NCBI GenBank assembly: GCA_017792445.1
Contig: CP051232.1
Span: forward strand, 1,943,501-2,007,500
Length of the DNA: 64,000 bases
Source of the DNA: Maritimibacter sp.
GTDB lineage: Bacteria > Pseudomonadota > Alphaproteobacteria > Rhodobacterales > Rhodobacteraceae
Reading direction: 5' to 3'
Shown here: positions 7,983-16,096 of the stretch, in pieces
Position numbering within the stretch: position 1 is the stretch's first letter
Layout of the letters: every line of letters begins with the position of its first letter
Notes under the pieces: model-generated
Seen by the model: only the letters and a program-made list of their open reading frames with translations
Told to the model about the DNA's origin: nothing
Database searches by the model: none
Translations under genes and position numbers: made by a program

Positions 7983-8630
7983 ATGCGCCCTTCCCTTGTG
8001 ATCTTCGACTGCGACGGCGTTCTTGTGGACAGCGAGCCGATCACGAACCGGCTGCTGCGCGACGACCTCGCGGCGCGGGGGCTGGACCTGACTCTTGACC
8101 GGATCGAAGAGGTTTTCGTGGGCGGCACCATGGCCAGCGTGGGCGAAACGGCGCGCGAGATGGGGGCCGCCATTCCCGAGGGCTGGGTCGATGCCTTCTA
8201 CGAGCAGATGTACGCGGAACTCGCCAAGGGCACGCCGCTGGTCGACGGGATCGAAGACGTGCTCGATCAGCTTGATGCGGCGGGCATTCCCTATGCCGTC
8301 GGCTCGAACGGGTCGCTTCGCAAAATGTCGATCACGTTGGGCGGCCATCCGGCTCTATACGCGCGTTTAGAGCCTGTTTTGTATTCGGCGCATTCGCTTG
8401 GCGTCGCAAAGCCGGACCCCGAATTGTATCTGAAACCCGCTCGCGACGCCGGCGTTCCGCCCGAGCAATGCGCGGTCGTCGACGACAGCGCCACCGGTTG
8501 CACTGCCGGGGTGCGCGCGGGGATGCGGACGATGGGGTACGCCGAGCACAACGACGGCGCGCGGCTGAAAGCGGTCGGGGCAGAGCCATTCCACCGGATG
8601 TCCGACCTGCCGGGACTGCTGGGGTTGTGA
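7983..8630 (+). CDS. HAD superfamily hydrolase (phosphoglycolate phosphatase-like)
   Basis: A 215-residue HAD phosphatase. Motif I is FDCDGVLVDSE at residues 8-18 (nucleophile Asp9 and acid/base Asp11). Motif II is the Ser/Thr of VGSNGS, motif III the Lys in GVAKPDPELY, and motif IV the CAVVDDSATG acidic pair. A four-helix type 1 cap sits after motif I. This subgroup dephosphorylates sugar phosphates or phosphoglycolate; the specific substrate is not determinable. Its TGA overlaps the GTG start of the downstream zinc-ribbon gene. Confidence 0.88.
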   Translation: MRPSLVIFDCDGVLVDSEPITNRLLRDDLAARGLDLTLDRIEEVFVGGTMASVGETAREMGAAIPEGWVDAFYEQMYAELAKGTPLVDGIEDVLDQLDAAGIPYAVGSNGSLRKMSITLGGHPALYARLEPVLYSAHSLGVAKPDPELYLKPARDAGVPPEQCAVVDDSATGCTAGVRAGMRTMGYAEHNDGARLKAVGAEPFHRMSDLPGLLGL

Positions 8631-8986
8631 GCGATCCGGACGAGCATTTCTGCCCGGCCTGCGGCGTCCCCCAGCGCGCCTTCCTGCGCTACCCGTGGTA
8701 CATCTGCAAAGACTGCCGCGAACGGGTGACGGACGGCGCGGGCAATGCTCTGGAATTTGGCAACACCGCGCTGTCCGGCGGCTTTGCGTGGTGGGTTGCG
8801 GCCAGCGACGAGCGGATCGAATGTCGTGGCGCGGTCTGTCTGTTGCTGGGCCGTCCGGTGCTGGTGCACGAGGCGCGGTTCGGAGGCATCGCGGTAGAAC
8901 CTGCGCATAGCGCGGAACACTGGCCGGACGGATACTGGAACCTGACGCGCGCCACGCCAATGCCGCCCCGGCGGTCGTCAGGTTAG
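8627..8986 (+). CDS. Small zinc-ribbon protein of unknown function
   Basis: A 119-residue protein starting at a GTG that overlaps the HAD gene stop (GTGA). Cys9, Cys12, Cys27 and Cys30 (FCPACG and YICKDC) make a single treble-clef or rubredoxin-like zinc ribbon. The remainder (ALEFGNTALSGGFAWW, CRGAVCLLLGRPV) has no motif I recognise. Proteins with a CPxCG-YPxxxCxxC head and an F-GN---GGF core occur across bacteria without assigned function. Its position as last gene of the reductase-rsmD-HAD operon is the only context. It converges with the LysR gene, overlapping by 4 bases. Confidence 0.75.
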   Translation: MSDPDEHFCPACGVPQRAFLRYPWYICKDCRERVTDGAGNALEFGNTALSGGFAWWVAASDERIECRGAVCLLLGRPVLVHEARFGGIAVEPAHSAEHWPDGYWNLTRATPMPPRRSSG

Positions 8987-9873
8987 GACAGGTCCGCGAA
9001 GACGTCCTTCAACCATTCGAGGAACACCGCAAGCCGTCTCGAAATCTGCCGGTCCTGCGGGTGCAGCACGTTCAGCGGCATCGGCGCGGGGGGCACATCA
9101 GACAGCACCTCGACCAGATCGCCCTGCGCCAGTTCCGCCGCGAAGCGGTAGCGCGGCGCCTGAATCAGCCCAAACCCCATGCGGGCGAGATCGGCGGTCG
9201 TGTCGGCGCTGTCGGCGGACACGGCGACGGGCAGCATCCGGGTCTGCAACCGGCCATTCACCAGAAACTCCAGCGGCATCACCTTGCCCGTCCGCGATGA
9301 CACGAACCCGACCATGCGGTGTCCTTCCAGCGCGTCGATGCTGTGCGGCATGCCGTGGGTCTGGATGTAGGCCGGGCTGGCGCAGGTGATTTCCGGCAGT
9401 TCGCCCAGCCGCCGCATCATTAGGCTGCTGTCCTCGGGCTCGCCCGCGCGCAGGGCGCAATCGACGCCTTCGCGGACAAGATCGACCAGCCGTTCGCCCT
9501 GCCCGAATTGCAGCGTGATCCGAGGATGGCGGGCCAGGAAGGCAGGCAGACGGGGGACGATGAAAGTGCGGGTCAGAAGGCTTGGCGCGTCGATCCGCAA
9601 GTGGCCCGAGGGGCTGTCGGCGCTGAACGCGCTGTGTGCCGCATCGACTTCGGCAATGATCGCCCGGACGCGGGCGTGGTATTCCTCGCCCTCCGGCGTC
9701 GGGCTGACGTGCCGGGTGGTGCGGGCCAGCAGCCGAACGCCCAGTTCCTGCTCTAGCGCCTTGATCGCCTGAGTCGCCGTGGATCGTGCCATGCCGAGCT
9801 CTGCTGCGGCTTTCACGAAGCTCCCGCCTTCCACGATGCGGGCGAAGAGTTGCATCCGGTCGATCCGGTCCAT
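8983..9873 (-). CDS. LysR family transcriptional regulator
   Basis: A 296-residue LTTR. The winged HTH occupies residues about 1-60 (MDRIDRMQLFARIVEGGSF through LGVRLLARTTRHVSPT). The periplasmic-binding-protein-like effector domain follows (GHLRIDAPSLLTRTFIVPRL onward). The MDRIDRMQLF opening is typical of the CrgA/DhcR-like subgroup that often controls a divergent oxidoreductase. The adjacent divergent SDR gene at 9979 is therefore the likely target, through the 105-base shared intergenic region. The inducer is unknown. Confidence 0.92.
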   Translation of the reverse strand: MDRIDRMQLFARIVEGGSFVKAAAELGMARSTATQAIKALEQELGVRLLARTTRHVSPTPEGEEYHARVRAIIAEVDAAHSAFSADSPSGHLRIDAPSLLTRTFIVPRLPAFLARHPRITLQFGQGERLVDLVREGVDCALRAGEPEDSSLMMRRLGELPEITCASPAYIQTHGMPHSIDALEGHRMVGFVSSRTGKVMPLEFLVNGRLQTRMLPVAVSADSADTTADLARMGFGLIQAPRYRFAAELAQGDLVEVLSDVPPAPMPLNVLHPQDRQISRRLAVFLEWLKDVFADLS

Positions 9874-9908
9874 CGAAGATTATTAGCTGACAGTGAATTG
9901 TTATGTCA

Positions 9909-9922
9909 AATCGCAAGCGATT
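9909..9922. promoter_or_regulatory. Candidate LysR binding dyad
   Basis: AATCG-CAAG-CGATT, a short interrupted inverted repeat midway between the divergent LysR and SDR starts. It lies where an LTTR recognition site would be expected, but it is short and could be chance. Confidence 0.3.
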
Positions 9923-9978
9923 GTTTGCCGAGGGGAGTCGCATACTTTCGCCCAAGGCCAGACAAAAGGAGGCTCTCC

Positions 9979-10710
9979 ATGACCATCCGAACCGCAATCG
10001 TAACCGGCGCATCCCGTGGGATCGGCGCCGAGATCGCCCGTGTGCTTGCCGCCGACGGCTGGGCCGTCGCGGTCAGCTATGCCAACAAATCGGACGCCGC
10101 GGCTGCGGTCGTTGACGAGATCGTGGCAGCCGGTGGCCGGGCCGCCGCGGTGCAGGCGGACCTGTCGGATCCGGGTGCAGCCAGGGCATTGTTCGACGCC
10201 GCCGAGTCCGCGCTGGGGCCGGTAGCTCTGTTGGTGAACAACGCTGGAATTATGTCCCTAAGCAGCATTTCAGAGACTAAGGACGACATGCTCGACAACC
10301 ATATCGCCACCAACCTCGCGGGGCCGTTCCGGCTTATGCGCGAGGCCGCGACGCGGATCGTGGAGGGCGGGCGGATCGTGAACCTGTCGTCCAGCGTCGT
10401 TGGATTGTACCAGCCCGGATACGCCGCCTATGCCGCCACCAAGGCGGGGATCGAGGCGGTGACGAAGATCCTTGCCAAAGAGCTTGGTTCGCGCGGCATC
10501 ACCGTGAACGCCGTCGCGCCGGGGCCAGTGGCGACCGAGTTGTTTCTGGACGGCAAAAGCGAGGAACTGGTCGACCGTATTCGCGGCATGATCCCGCTTG
10601 GTCGTTTGGGCGAGCCGGCCGACATCGCCCGAGTCATCCGATTCCTTGCCAGCGCGGATGGTGGATGGATCAACGGTCAGACCCTGCGCGCGAATGGCGG
10701 CGTCGTCTGA
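9979..10710 (+). CDS. Short-chain dehydrogenase/reductase, 3-oxoacyl-ACP reductase-like
   Basis: A 243-residue classical SDR. The NAD(P) motif TGASRGIG is at residues 9-16, the structural NNAG near residue 88, a catalytic Ser in NLSSSV, and the YxxxK site in YAAYAATKAG. SYANKS after the second beta strand suggests NADPH preference. The start is fixed by AAAGGAGG at 9966-9972, 6 bases before the ATG. Family members reduce keto groups of diverse substrates, so the 3-oxoacyl-ACP reductase name is only by resemblance. It is divergent from the LysR gene. Confidence 0.9.
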   Translation: MTIRTAIVTGASRGIGAEIARVLAADGWAVAVSYANKSDAAAAVVDEIVAAGGRAAAVQADLSDPGAARALFDAAESALGPVALLVNNAGIMSLSSISETKDDMLDNHIATNLAGPFRLMREAATRIVEGGRIVNLSSSVVGLYQPGYAAYAATKAGIEAVTKILAKELGSRGITVNAVAPGPVATELFLDGKSEELVDRIRGMIPLGRLGEPADIARVIRFLASADGGWINGQTLRANGGVV

Positions 10711-10717
10711 ACAGGCG

Positions 10718-10740
10718 CGGGCCGGTCCCTGACCGGCCCG
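10718..10740. terminator. Bidirectional hairpin between SDR and map genes
   Basis: A perfect 10-bp stem (CGGGCCGGTC / GACCGGCCCG) with a CCT loop lies in the 38-base gap between two convergent genes. Position favours a shared terminator, although neither side has a U-tract. Confidence 0.55.
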
Positions 10741-10748
10741 TGGGCGAT

Positions 10749-11564
10749 CTACTGCTGGTAGGTCGGGTGGAACAGGCCGCCGGGGGAGAGGGTGAAGATC
10801 TCGACCCCGTCCGCCGTCACGCCGACCGAATGCTCGAACTGCGCCGAGAGGCTTTTGTCGCGGGTCACGGCGGTCCAGTCGTCGCCCAGAACCTTGGTCT
10901 CGGGTCGGCCAAGGTTCACCATCGGCTCGATGGTGAAGAACATGCCTTCCTCCAGCACCGGCCCGGTGCCCGGACGGCCATAGTGCAACACGTTCGGCGG
11001 CGCGTGGAACACGCGGCCAAGCCCATGCCCGCAGAAGTCGCGGACCACCGACATGCGGTTGGCTTCGACAAAGGTCTGGATGGCGTGGCCGATGTCGCCG
11101 AAGGTGTTGCCCGGCTTTACCGCCTCGATGCCCAGCATCAGCGAGTCATGCGTGACCTCGATCAGCCGTTCCGCCTTTCGGGGCAGTTTGCCCGCGACAT
11201 ACATGCGGCTGGTGTCGCCGAACCAGCCATCGACGATCACGGTGACGTCGATGTTCAGGATGTCGCCGTCCTTCAGCTTCTTGTCGCCCGGAATCCCGTG
11301 GCACACCACATGGTTCACACTGATGCAGCTGGCGTGCTGATAGCCCTTGTAGCCGATGGTGGCAGAGGTCGAGCCATACACCTCGACCAGCCGGGTAATC
11401 TCGGCGTCGATCTCGGCGGTGGTGCGCCCGACCTCGATCATCGGCGCGATGTCGTCCAGAATCTGTGCCGCGACCTTTCCGGCTGCGTGCATTCCGGCGA
11501 AATCGCCCGGTTCATAGATGCGGATGCCGTCCTTGGTCATCCTGCCGCGGCTGCTGTCGTCCAC
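10749..11564 (-). CDS. map: Methionine aminopeptidase, type I
   Basis: About 271 residues. It removes the initiator Met from nascent proteins using a dinuclear metal site of the pita-bread fold. All five ligands are visible: Asp in LNIDVTVIVDG, Asp in FGDTSRMY, His in GHGLGRVFH, Glu in FTIEPMV and Glu in AQFEHSV. The start is ambiguous. A GTG at 11564 (VDDSSRGRMTKDG) has GAGG 6 bases upstream and matches the usual length; ATGs at 11540 and 11576 are alternatives. Monocistronic in this window, convergent with the SDR gene. Confidence 0.95.
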   Translation of the reverse strand: MDDSSRGRMTKDGIRIYEPGDFAGMHAAGKVAAQILDDIAPMIEVGRTTAEIDAEITRLVEVYGSTSATIGYKGYQHASCISVNHVVCHGIPGDKKLKDGDILNIDVTVIVDGWFGDTSRMYVAGKLPRKAERLIEVTHDSLMLGIEAVKPGNTFGDIGHAIQTFVEANRMSVVRDFCGHGLGRVFHAPPNVLHYGRPGTGPVLEEGMFFTIEPMVNLGRPETKVLGDDWTAVTRDKSLSAQFEHSVGVTADGVEIFTLSPGGLFHPTYQQ

Positions 11565-11699
11565 GCGGGGCCTCATTCCTTGATACTGTCCCGCTACATA
11601 AGCCAGCCGCGTCCGCAAAACCAGAGGCGGGCCGCGTTTGCGTACCCGGCTGCCCGTGCTACGCATGGGGTATTGACCTGCTTCATTCTGGAAACTCCC

Positions 11700-12326
11700 A
11701 TGGTTCGCACTTTTTCCGCCTGCCTCGCCGCCGTCCTTCTGGCTGCGCCCGCCCATGCCGATGCCTGCCTCGACGAGGTCGCCGCGCTGTTCGACGATGG
11801 CGGTGCGATGGACCCCTTCGCCCGCCCGCCGCTGCATCAGTTCACGCAGGAATACGATGCCGACGGCAATCCGACCCGCCTGAACGAGGCGCTGTTCGAC
11901 GGGCCGCTGAACACCATCGCGGGGGTGACGGCCGAGAACCACTTTACGATGGCGATCGACCGGGACCTTTGGAACGGCCCTTCCTTGGACGGACCTTGGG
12001 AAAGCCTTGGCTACCAGATGCCCGAGGGCCGGGAAGAGCAGATGCGCGAGGGGCTGGCCCAGAACCGCGCCAACCTGACCGACACAGTCTGTCATGGCGA
12101 AGAGGACGGGCTGCTGCATTACACGTGGCGGACGCAGACCGACAAGGACGACAACGGCATGTTCTACGGCGCGTTGACGGATGCGTGGGTCGATCCCGAG
12201 ACGGGGTTGATGATGCGGATGGAGATGACCGAATTCGTCAATTCGTGGACCGAGGGCATGGACATGGCGCGTCACGAGATCCGGTTCGAATACGACCCGT
12301 CGATCTCGGTCACGGCGCCTCAGTAG
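11700..12326 (+). CDS. Secreted protein of unknown function
   Basis: A 208-residue protein with a clear Sec signal peptide (residues 1-20, MVRTFSACLAAVLLAAPAHA, cleaved after AHA), so probably periplasmic. The mature part is acidic, with Cys23 and a Cys in DTVCHGEED that could pair. The later stretch (VDPETGLMMRMEMTEFV) resembles lipoprotein- or LolA-like beta-rich carriers only vaguely. I do not recognise the family. It is divergent from map and converges with sfsA, overlapping it by 17 bases. Confidence 0.75.
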   Translation: MVRTFSACLAAVLLAAPAHADACLDEVAALFDDGGAMDPFARPPLHQFTQEYDADGNPTRLNEALFDGPLNTIAGVTAENHFTMAIDRDLWNGPSLDGPWESLGYQMPEGREEQMREGLAQNRANLTDTVCHGEEDGLLHYTWRTQTDKDDNGMFYGALTDAWVDPETGLMMRMEMTEFVNSWTEGMDMARHEIRFEYDPSISVTAPQ

Positions 12327-13023
12327 AAACCGGAAGCGCGGGGCCCAGCGTCACGCCTTCGGGGGTGATGCCGCAGGCGTGGGCAAGGATGCCGACGCCC
12401 GCCGCCTTCGCATCCCGCAGGGCCCGCCCGTAGGCCGGGTCGATGTCGTGGGCGATGCGGACCTCGCTGGCGTCGGTGCGCTGGACAAGGAACAGGACAT
12501 AGGCGCGGTGCCCCTCGGCCACCATTGCGGCAAGCTCGGCCATGTGGCGCGCGCCGCGGGCGGTCTTTGCGTCGGGAAACTCGGCGACGCCGGGCTGGCG
12601 CAGCAGGGTCACGGACTTCACCTCGACATAGGCGTCGGGCAGGCCGTCACCGGACAGCAGGAAGTCCACGCGGCTTTTCTCGCCATACTTCACCTCGGCG
12701 CGGACATGCGGATAGTCGGCCAGCGCCGGCACCGCCCGCGCGATCAGCGCGTCCTTCAGCATCCGGTTGGGAACGGCGGTGTCGATCCCGGTGAAGTCGC
12801 CGGTGTCATGCTCGACCAGCCGCCAGCCGTATTTCAGCTTTTTCTTCGGGTCGTCGTTCGGTTCCAGCCAGATCCGCATCTCCGGTTCCGCCAGCCCCAT
12901 CATGCTGCCGGGGTTCGGGCAATGCGCGGTCACTTCGGTCCCGTCCTCCAACCGCACGTCGGCAAGGAAGCGTTTGTAGCGGCGGATCAGGCGGGCGGGG
13001 ACGAGAGGGGTGGCGAAGTGCAT
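12310..13023 (-). CDS. sfsA: DNA/RNA nuclease SfsA (sugar fermentation stimulation protein)
   Basis: A 237-residue protein of the SfsA family, first linked to maltose metabolism in E. coli and later shown to be nuclease-like. Family hallmarks are LVPARLIRRYKRFLADV at the start, AHCPNPGSMMGL near residue 34, the restriction-endonuclease-like SRVDFLLSG and YVEVKSVTL core (D, E-x-K), and the FPDAKTARGARHMAEL helix. Start at MHFATPLV, matching homologue length (about 235). It converges on the secreted-protein gene. Confidence 0.95.
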   Translation of the reverse strand: MHFATPLVPARLIRRYKRFLADVRLEDGTEVTAHCPNPGSMMGLAEPEMRIWLEPNDDPKKKLKYGWRLVEHDTGDFTGIDTAVPNRMLKDALIARAVPALADYPHVRAEVKYGEKSRVDFLLSGDGLPDAYVEVKSVTLLRQPGVAEFPDAKTARGARHMAELAAMVAEGHRAYVLFLVQRTDASEVRIAHDIDPAYGRALRDAKAAGVGILAHACGITPEGVTLGPALPVSTEAP

Positions 13024-13080
13024 GGGAACCGACTTACACGGTAGGACGAATTCTTCCAGACGAATCCGAGGGAGCCCGCC

Positions 13081-13812
13081 ATGCCAAACCCCACCGCCGC
13101 AATGCTTGTCATCGGGGACGAGATCCTGTCGGGACGCACCCGCGACGCCAACTCGAACCATCTTGCAATCGAGCTGACAGCGGCGGGGATCGACCTGAAG
13201 GAAGTGCGCTTCGTGGCGGACGACCACGCGGCCATCGTGGCGGCGGTTCAGGCTCTGTCAAAGGCGTATGACACCGTGTTCACCTCGGGCGGGATCGGGC
13301 CAACGCATGACGACATCACCGCAGACGCCATCGCCGATGCCTTCGGTGCGTCGATTGACGTGCGCGACGATGCGCGCGCGATCCTTCAGGCGCATTACGA
13401 CCGCAACGGCACCGAGTTGAACGAGGCCCGGCTGCGGATGGCGCGCATTCCGGACGGCGCGGCGCTGATCGACAATCCGGTGTCCGCGGCGCCCGGCTTC
13501 ACGCTGGGCAACGTGCACGTGATGGCGGGGGTGCCGTCGATCTTCAACGCGATGGTGGAAAGCGTTCTGCCCACGTTGACCGGCGGCGCGCCGGTGGTGT
13601 CGCGCACGGTCCGCGTCGACCGGCCCGAGGGTGACGTCGCCGCCGATCTGGGCGCGTTGGCGAAGGCGCATCCGGACCTGTCGCTTGGGTCCTATCCGTT
13701 CACCCGCGACGGCAAATACGGCACCAACCTCGTGGTGCGCGGACAGGACCCGGCGGTGGTCGACGCGGTGGTAGAGGAACTGGTGTCACGGCTGGGCGGG
13801 ATTTCGGTGTGA
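13081..13812 (+). CDS. CinA-type molybdopterin-binding domain protein (COG1058)
   Basis: A 243-residue protein equal to the N-terminal MoaB/MogA-like half of CinA, without the C-terminal nicotinamide-nucleotide amidase half. Motifs: AMLVIGDEILSGRTRDANS at the N-terminus and TSGGIGPTHDDITADAIA near residue 65. In full CinA this region carries ADP-ribose pyrophosphatase activity; stand-alone versions are common in Alphaproteobacteria and poorly characterised. A GAGGGAG ribosome site precedes the ATG. It opens a four-gene operon with overlapping starts (GTGA junction at 13809). Confidence 0.88.
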   Translation: MPNPTAAMLVIGDEILSGRTRDANSNHLAIELTAAGIDLKEVRFVADDHAAIVAAVQALSKAYDTVFTSGGIGPTHDDITADAIADAFGASIDVRDDARAILQAHYDRNGTELNEARLRMARIPDGAALIDNPVSAAPGFTLGNVHVMAGVPSIFNAMVESVLPTLTGGAPVVSRTVRVDRPEGDVAADLGALAKAHPDLSLGSYPFTRDGKYGTNLVVRGQDPAVVDAVVEELVSRLGGISV

Positions 13813-14528
13813 GCCTTCCCGAAGGTTCCGCGATCTACCCGGTCACCGAGGCGACGTGGGCCCCCGCCCGCGCGTTCCGGGTTGGGCCGTGGATGATCCG
13901 TGACGGGCAGGGCGGCGGCAGCCGGGTCTCCGCCGCGACAGCGGTCGACGTCTTCTCGGACGCTGATCTTCCCGCCGCCGAAGCCGCGATGGCCGATCTG
14001 GGCCAACAGGCGCTGTTCATGATCCGCGACGGAGACGACGCACTGGACACGCTGCTGGAGGCGAACGGCTACGCGGTGAAGGACCCGGTTGCCCTGTACG
14101 CGGTCGAGGTGGCGGATCTGACCACCGAACCGGTGCCTCCGGTCTCTGCGATGCCGGCATGGCCGCCGCTGGCGATCATGGCCGAGATCTGGGCCGAAGG
14201 CGGCATCGGACCCGCGCGACTGGCGGTTATGGAACGTGTGAAATGCCCAAAAACCGGGCTTTTGGGCCGGATTCAGGACCAACCAGCGGCATCCGGCTTC
14301 GTTGCCTGTGACGGGAAAGTCGCGATGATCCACGCGCTAGAGGTCGTTCCGGCGCTGCGCAGGCTGGGCGTGGCCCGCAATATGATGAGGGCCGCTGCGT
14401 TCTGGGCACAAAATCAAGGTGCGACCACACTTGCACTGGCGGTAACCCGCTCAAATGTCTCGGCAAATGCTCTGTATTCTTCACTCGGGATGAAGGTTGT
14501 CGGATACTATCACTACCGAATAAAATAA
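13809..14528 (+). CDS. GNAT family N-acetyltransferase
   Basis: A 239-residue protein whose GTG start overlaps the upstream stop by 4 bases. The C-terminal 90 residues hold the acetyl-CoA binding A motif (ALRRLGVARNMMRAAAFWA) and the B motif tail (NVSANALYSSLGMKVVGYYHY). The N-terminal 140 residues look like a degenerate GNAT repeat, so this may be a tandem-domain enzyme. The acceptor substrate is not predictable. Confidence 0.85.
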   Translation: MSLPEGSAIYPVTEATWAPARAFRVGPWMIRDGQGGGSRVSAATAVDVFSDADLPAAEAAMADLGQQALFMIRDGDDALDTLLEANGYAVKDPVALYAVEVADLTTEPVPPVSAMPAWPPLAIMAEIWAEGGIGPARLAVMERVKCPKTGLLGRIQDQPAASGFVACDGKVAMIHALEVVPALRRLGVARNMMRAAAFWAQNQGATTLALAVTRSNVSANALYSSLGMKVVGYYHYRIK

Positions 14529-14555
14529 GCCCGGGACACGGGTGACGGAGCAGAA

Positions 14556-15131
14556 GTGACACAGTCTGACGAGCAGATCCTCGCACTCGACCTTCCCATG
14601 GTCGAACCGCTGCCGGACGCGACGCGAAAGTACTTCGACGTCTGCCAGGAGAAGCTTGGCATGATCCCGAACGTCTTGAAGGCCTATGCCTTCGACGTTG
14701 AAAAGCTCAACACCTTCACCGCGATGTACAACGACCTGATGCTTGGCGACAGCGGTCTGTCCAAGCTGGAACGCGAGATGATCGCGGTGGTCGTCAGTTC
14801 GATCAACAAATGCTGGTACTGCCTCGTCGCCCATGGCGCGGCGGTACGGCAACTGTCGGGCGACCCGGTGCTTGGCGAGCGGATGGCGTTCAACTGGCGC
14901 ACCGCGAAGCTGGATGCGCGGCAGCGTGCGATGCTGTTGTTCGCCGAGAAGCTGACCACCGAAAGCCACAAGACAGAGGAAGCCGACCGGCAGGCCCTGC
15001 GCGACGCGGGATTCAGCGATCGGGATATCTTCGATATCGCCAGCGTGGCCGCGTTCTTCAACATGACGAACCGCGTGGCTTCGGGCGTGGCGATGGCGCC
15101 GAACGACGATTATCACGGGTCCTTCCGGTGA
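14556..15131 (+). CDS. AhpD/carboxymuconolactone decarboxylase-family peroxidase-related protein
   Basis: A 191-residue protein of the AhpD-like group called peroxidase-related enzymes. The redox signature is KCWYCLVAHG with Cys86, Cys89 and His93, the CxxC-x3-H proton-relay site. The N-terminal PLPDATRKYFDVCQEKLGMIPN is typical of the subgroup. It probably reduces peroxides or disulfides in the cytosol; the physiological electron donor is unknown. GTG start at 14556, 27 bases after the GNAT stop; its own stop overlaps the next GTG start, so the operon continues. Confidence 0.88.
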   Translation: MTQSDEQILALDLPMVEPLPDATRKYFDVCQEKLGMIPNVLKAYAFDVEKLNTFTAMYNDLMLGDSGLSKLEREMIAVVVSSINKCWYCLVAHGAAVRQLSGDPVLGERMAFNWRTAKLDARQRAMLLFAEKLTTESHKTEEADRQALRDAGFSDRDIFDIASVAAFFNMTNRVASGVAMAPNDDYHGSFR

Positions 15132-16066
15132 GCTGGACCGCCGCGATATCCGCGCTGGCGATCACCGCCGCGGGTCCGGCGCTGGCCGAGACCCTGCGCT
15201 TTCCCGGTGAGGCGGAATTGCAGGCGCGGAAGACCGCGGCAGAGGACAGCCTGTTCTTGCCGAACGGACCTTATGCCGAGGGCGACATCGACGGCATCAC
15301 CGCCGAGGGCGCGCTGGAACAGACCGCGTGGGTGGTGGGCGACGGTTCACTGACCACGATGCAGATCCTTGCCCCGCTGCGCGATCAGCTGATCGACGCG
15401 GGCTATTCCCCGATCTACGAGTGCAACACCCGCGAGTGCGGCGGCTTCGATTTCCGGTACGAGATCGACCTTCTTCCCGAGCCGGACATGCACGTGAACC
15501 TTGGCGATTTCCGCTATCTCGCGGCCGAAGGGCCAGAGGGCGACGGCTATGTCAGCCTTGTCGTCAGCCGCAGCACCAACACCGGCTTCGTCCAGATCAC
15601 ACGGATCGGGCCGCCCGAGCGGACGCCGGTCTTTACTGCGTCGACCAAAACGCCCGCGCCGACCTCGCCGGTTGTGTCGGACACGAACGGGCCGCTGGTA
15701 GAGCAGCTTGAAGCGAAGGGTCACGCGACGCTTTTGGATCTGGCGTTCCGGCCCGGCTCGACCGAGCTTGGATCGGGCGAGTTCGAGTCACTCAGCAGCC
15801 TTGCGGCCTATCTGAAGGCCAACCCCGAACGAACGGTGACGTTGGTCGGACATACGGATGCCGAGGGCTCGCTGCAGGTGAACATTGCCGTTTCGCGCCG
15901 CAGGGCGACTGCGGTGATGGAGCATCTGGTCAGCGTTTACGGTGTGAATGCCGCGCAGGTGGCCGCCGACGGAGTCGGCTTTCTAGCGCCGCGCGCCAGC
16001 AACCTGACGCCGGAAGGGCGCACGCAAAACAGAAGGGTCGAAGTCATTATGACCTCGACCCAGTAA
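15128..16066 (+). CDS. OmpA-family protein with N-terminal DUF4892-like domain
   Basis: A 312-residue exported protein; GTG start overlapping the AhpD-like stop. A short signal peptide (to about residue 20, ending GPALAE) precedes a domain with the paired cysteines of ECNTRECGGFDFRY, reminiscent of DUF4892. The C-terminal about 110 residues are the OmpA peptidoglycan-binding domain: FRPGSTELGSGEFESL, VTLVGHTDAEGS, NIAVSRRRATAVMEHLV and NRRVEVIM. It should anchor non-covalently to peptidoglycan in the periplasm. Last gene of the 13081-16066 operon. Confidence 0.85.
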   Translation: MSWTAAISALAITAAGPALAETLRFPGEAELQARKTAAEDSLFLPNGPYAEGDIDGITAEGALEQTAWVVGDGSLTTMQILAPLRDQLIDAGYSPIYECNTRECGGFDFRYEIDLLPEPDMHVNLGDFRYLAAEGPEGDGYVSLVVSRSTNTGFVQITRIGPPERTPVFTASTKTPAPTSPVVSDTNGPLVEQLEAKGHATLLDLAFRPGSTELGSGEFESLSSLAAYLKANPERTVTLVGHTDAEGSLQVNIAVSRRRATAVMEHLVSVYGVNAAQVAADGVGFLAPRASNLTPEGRTQNRRVEVIMTSTQ

Positions 16067-16096
16067 GAAGTGTGCACCTGAAGGGTTATTATTAGT

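Noticed and set aside
10749..12275. Long N-terminal extension of the map gene on the minus strand
   Set aside because: The upstream part runs antisense through the secreted-protein gene and has no family similarity; the aminopeptidase begins near 11564.
13081..13812. A truncated cinA pseudogene
   Set aside because: The stand-alone N-terminal domain form is common in Alphaproteobacteria, has its own ribosome site and an overlapping downstream start, so it is a normal gene.
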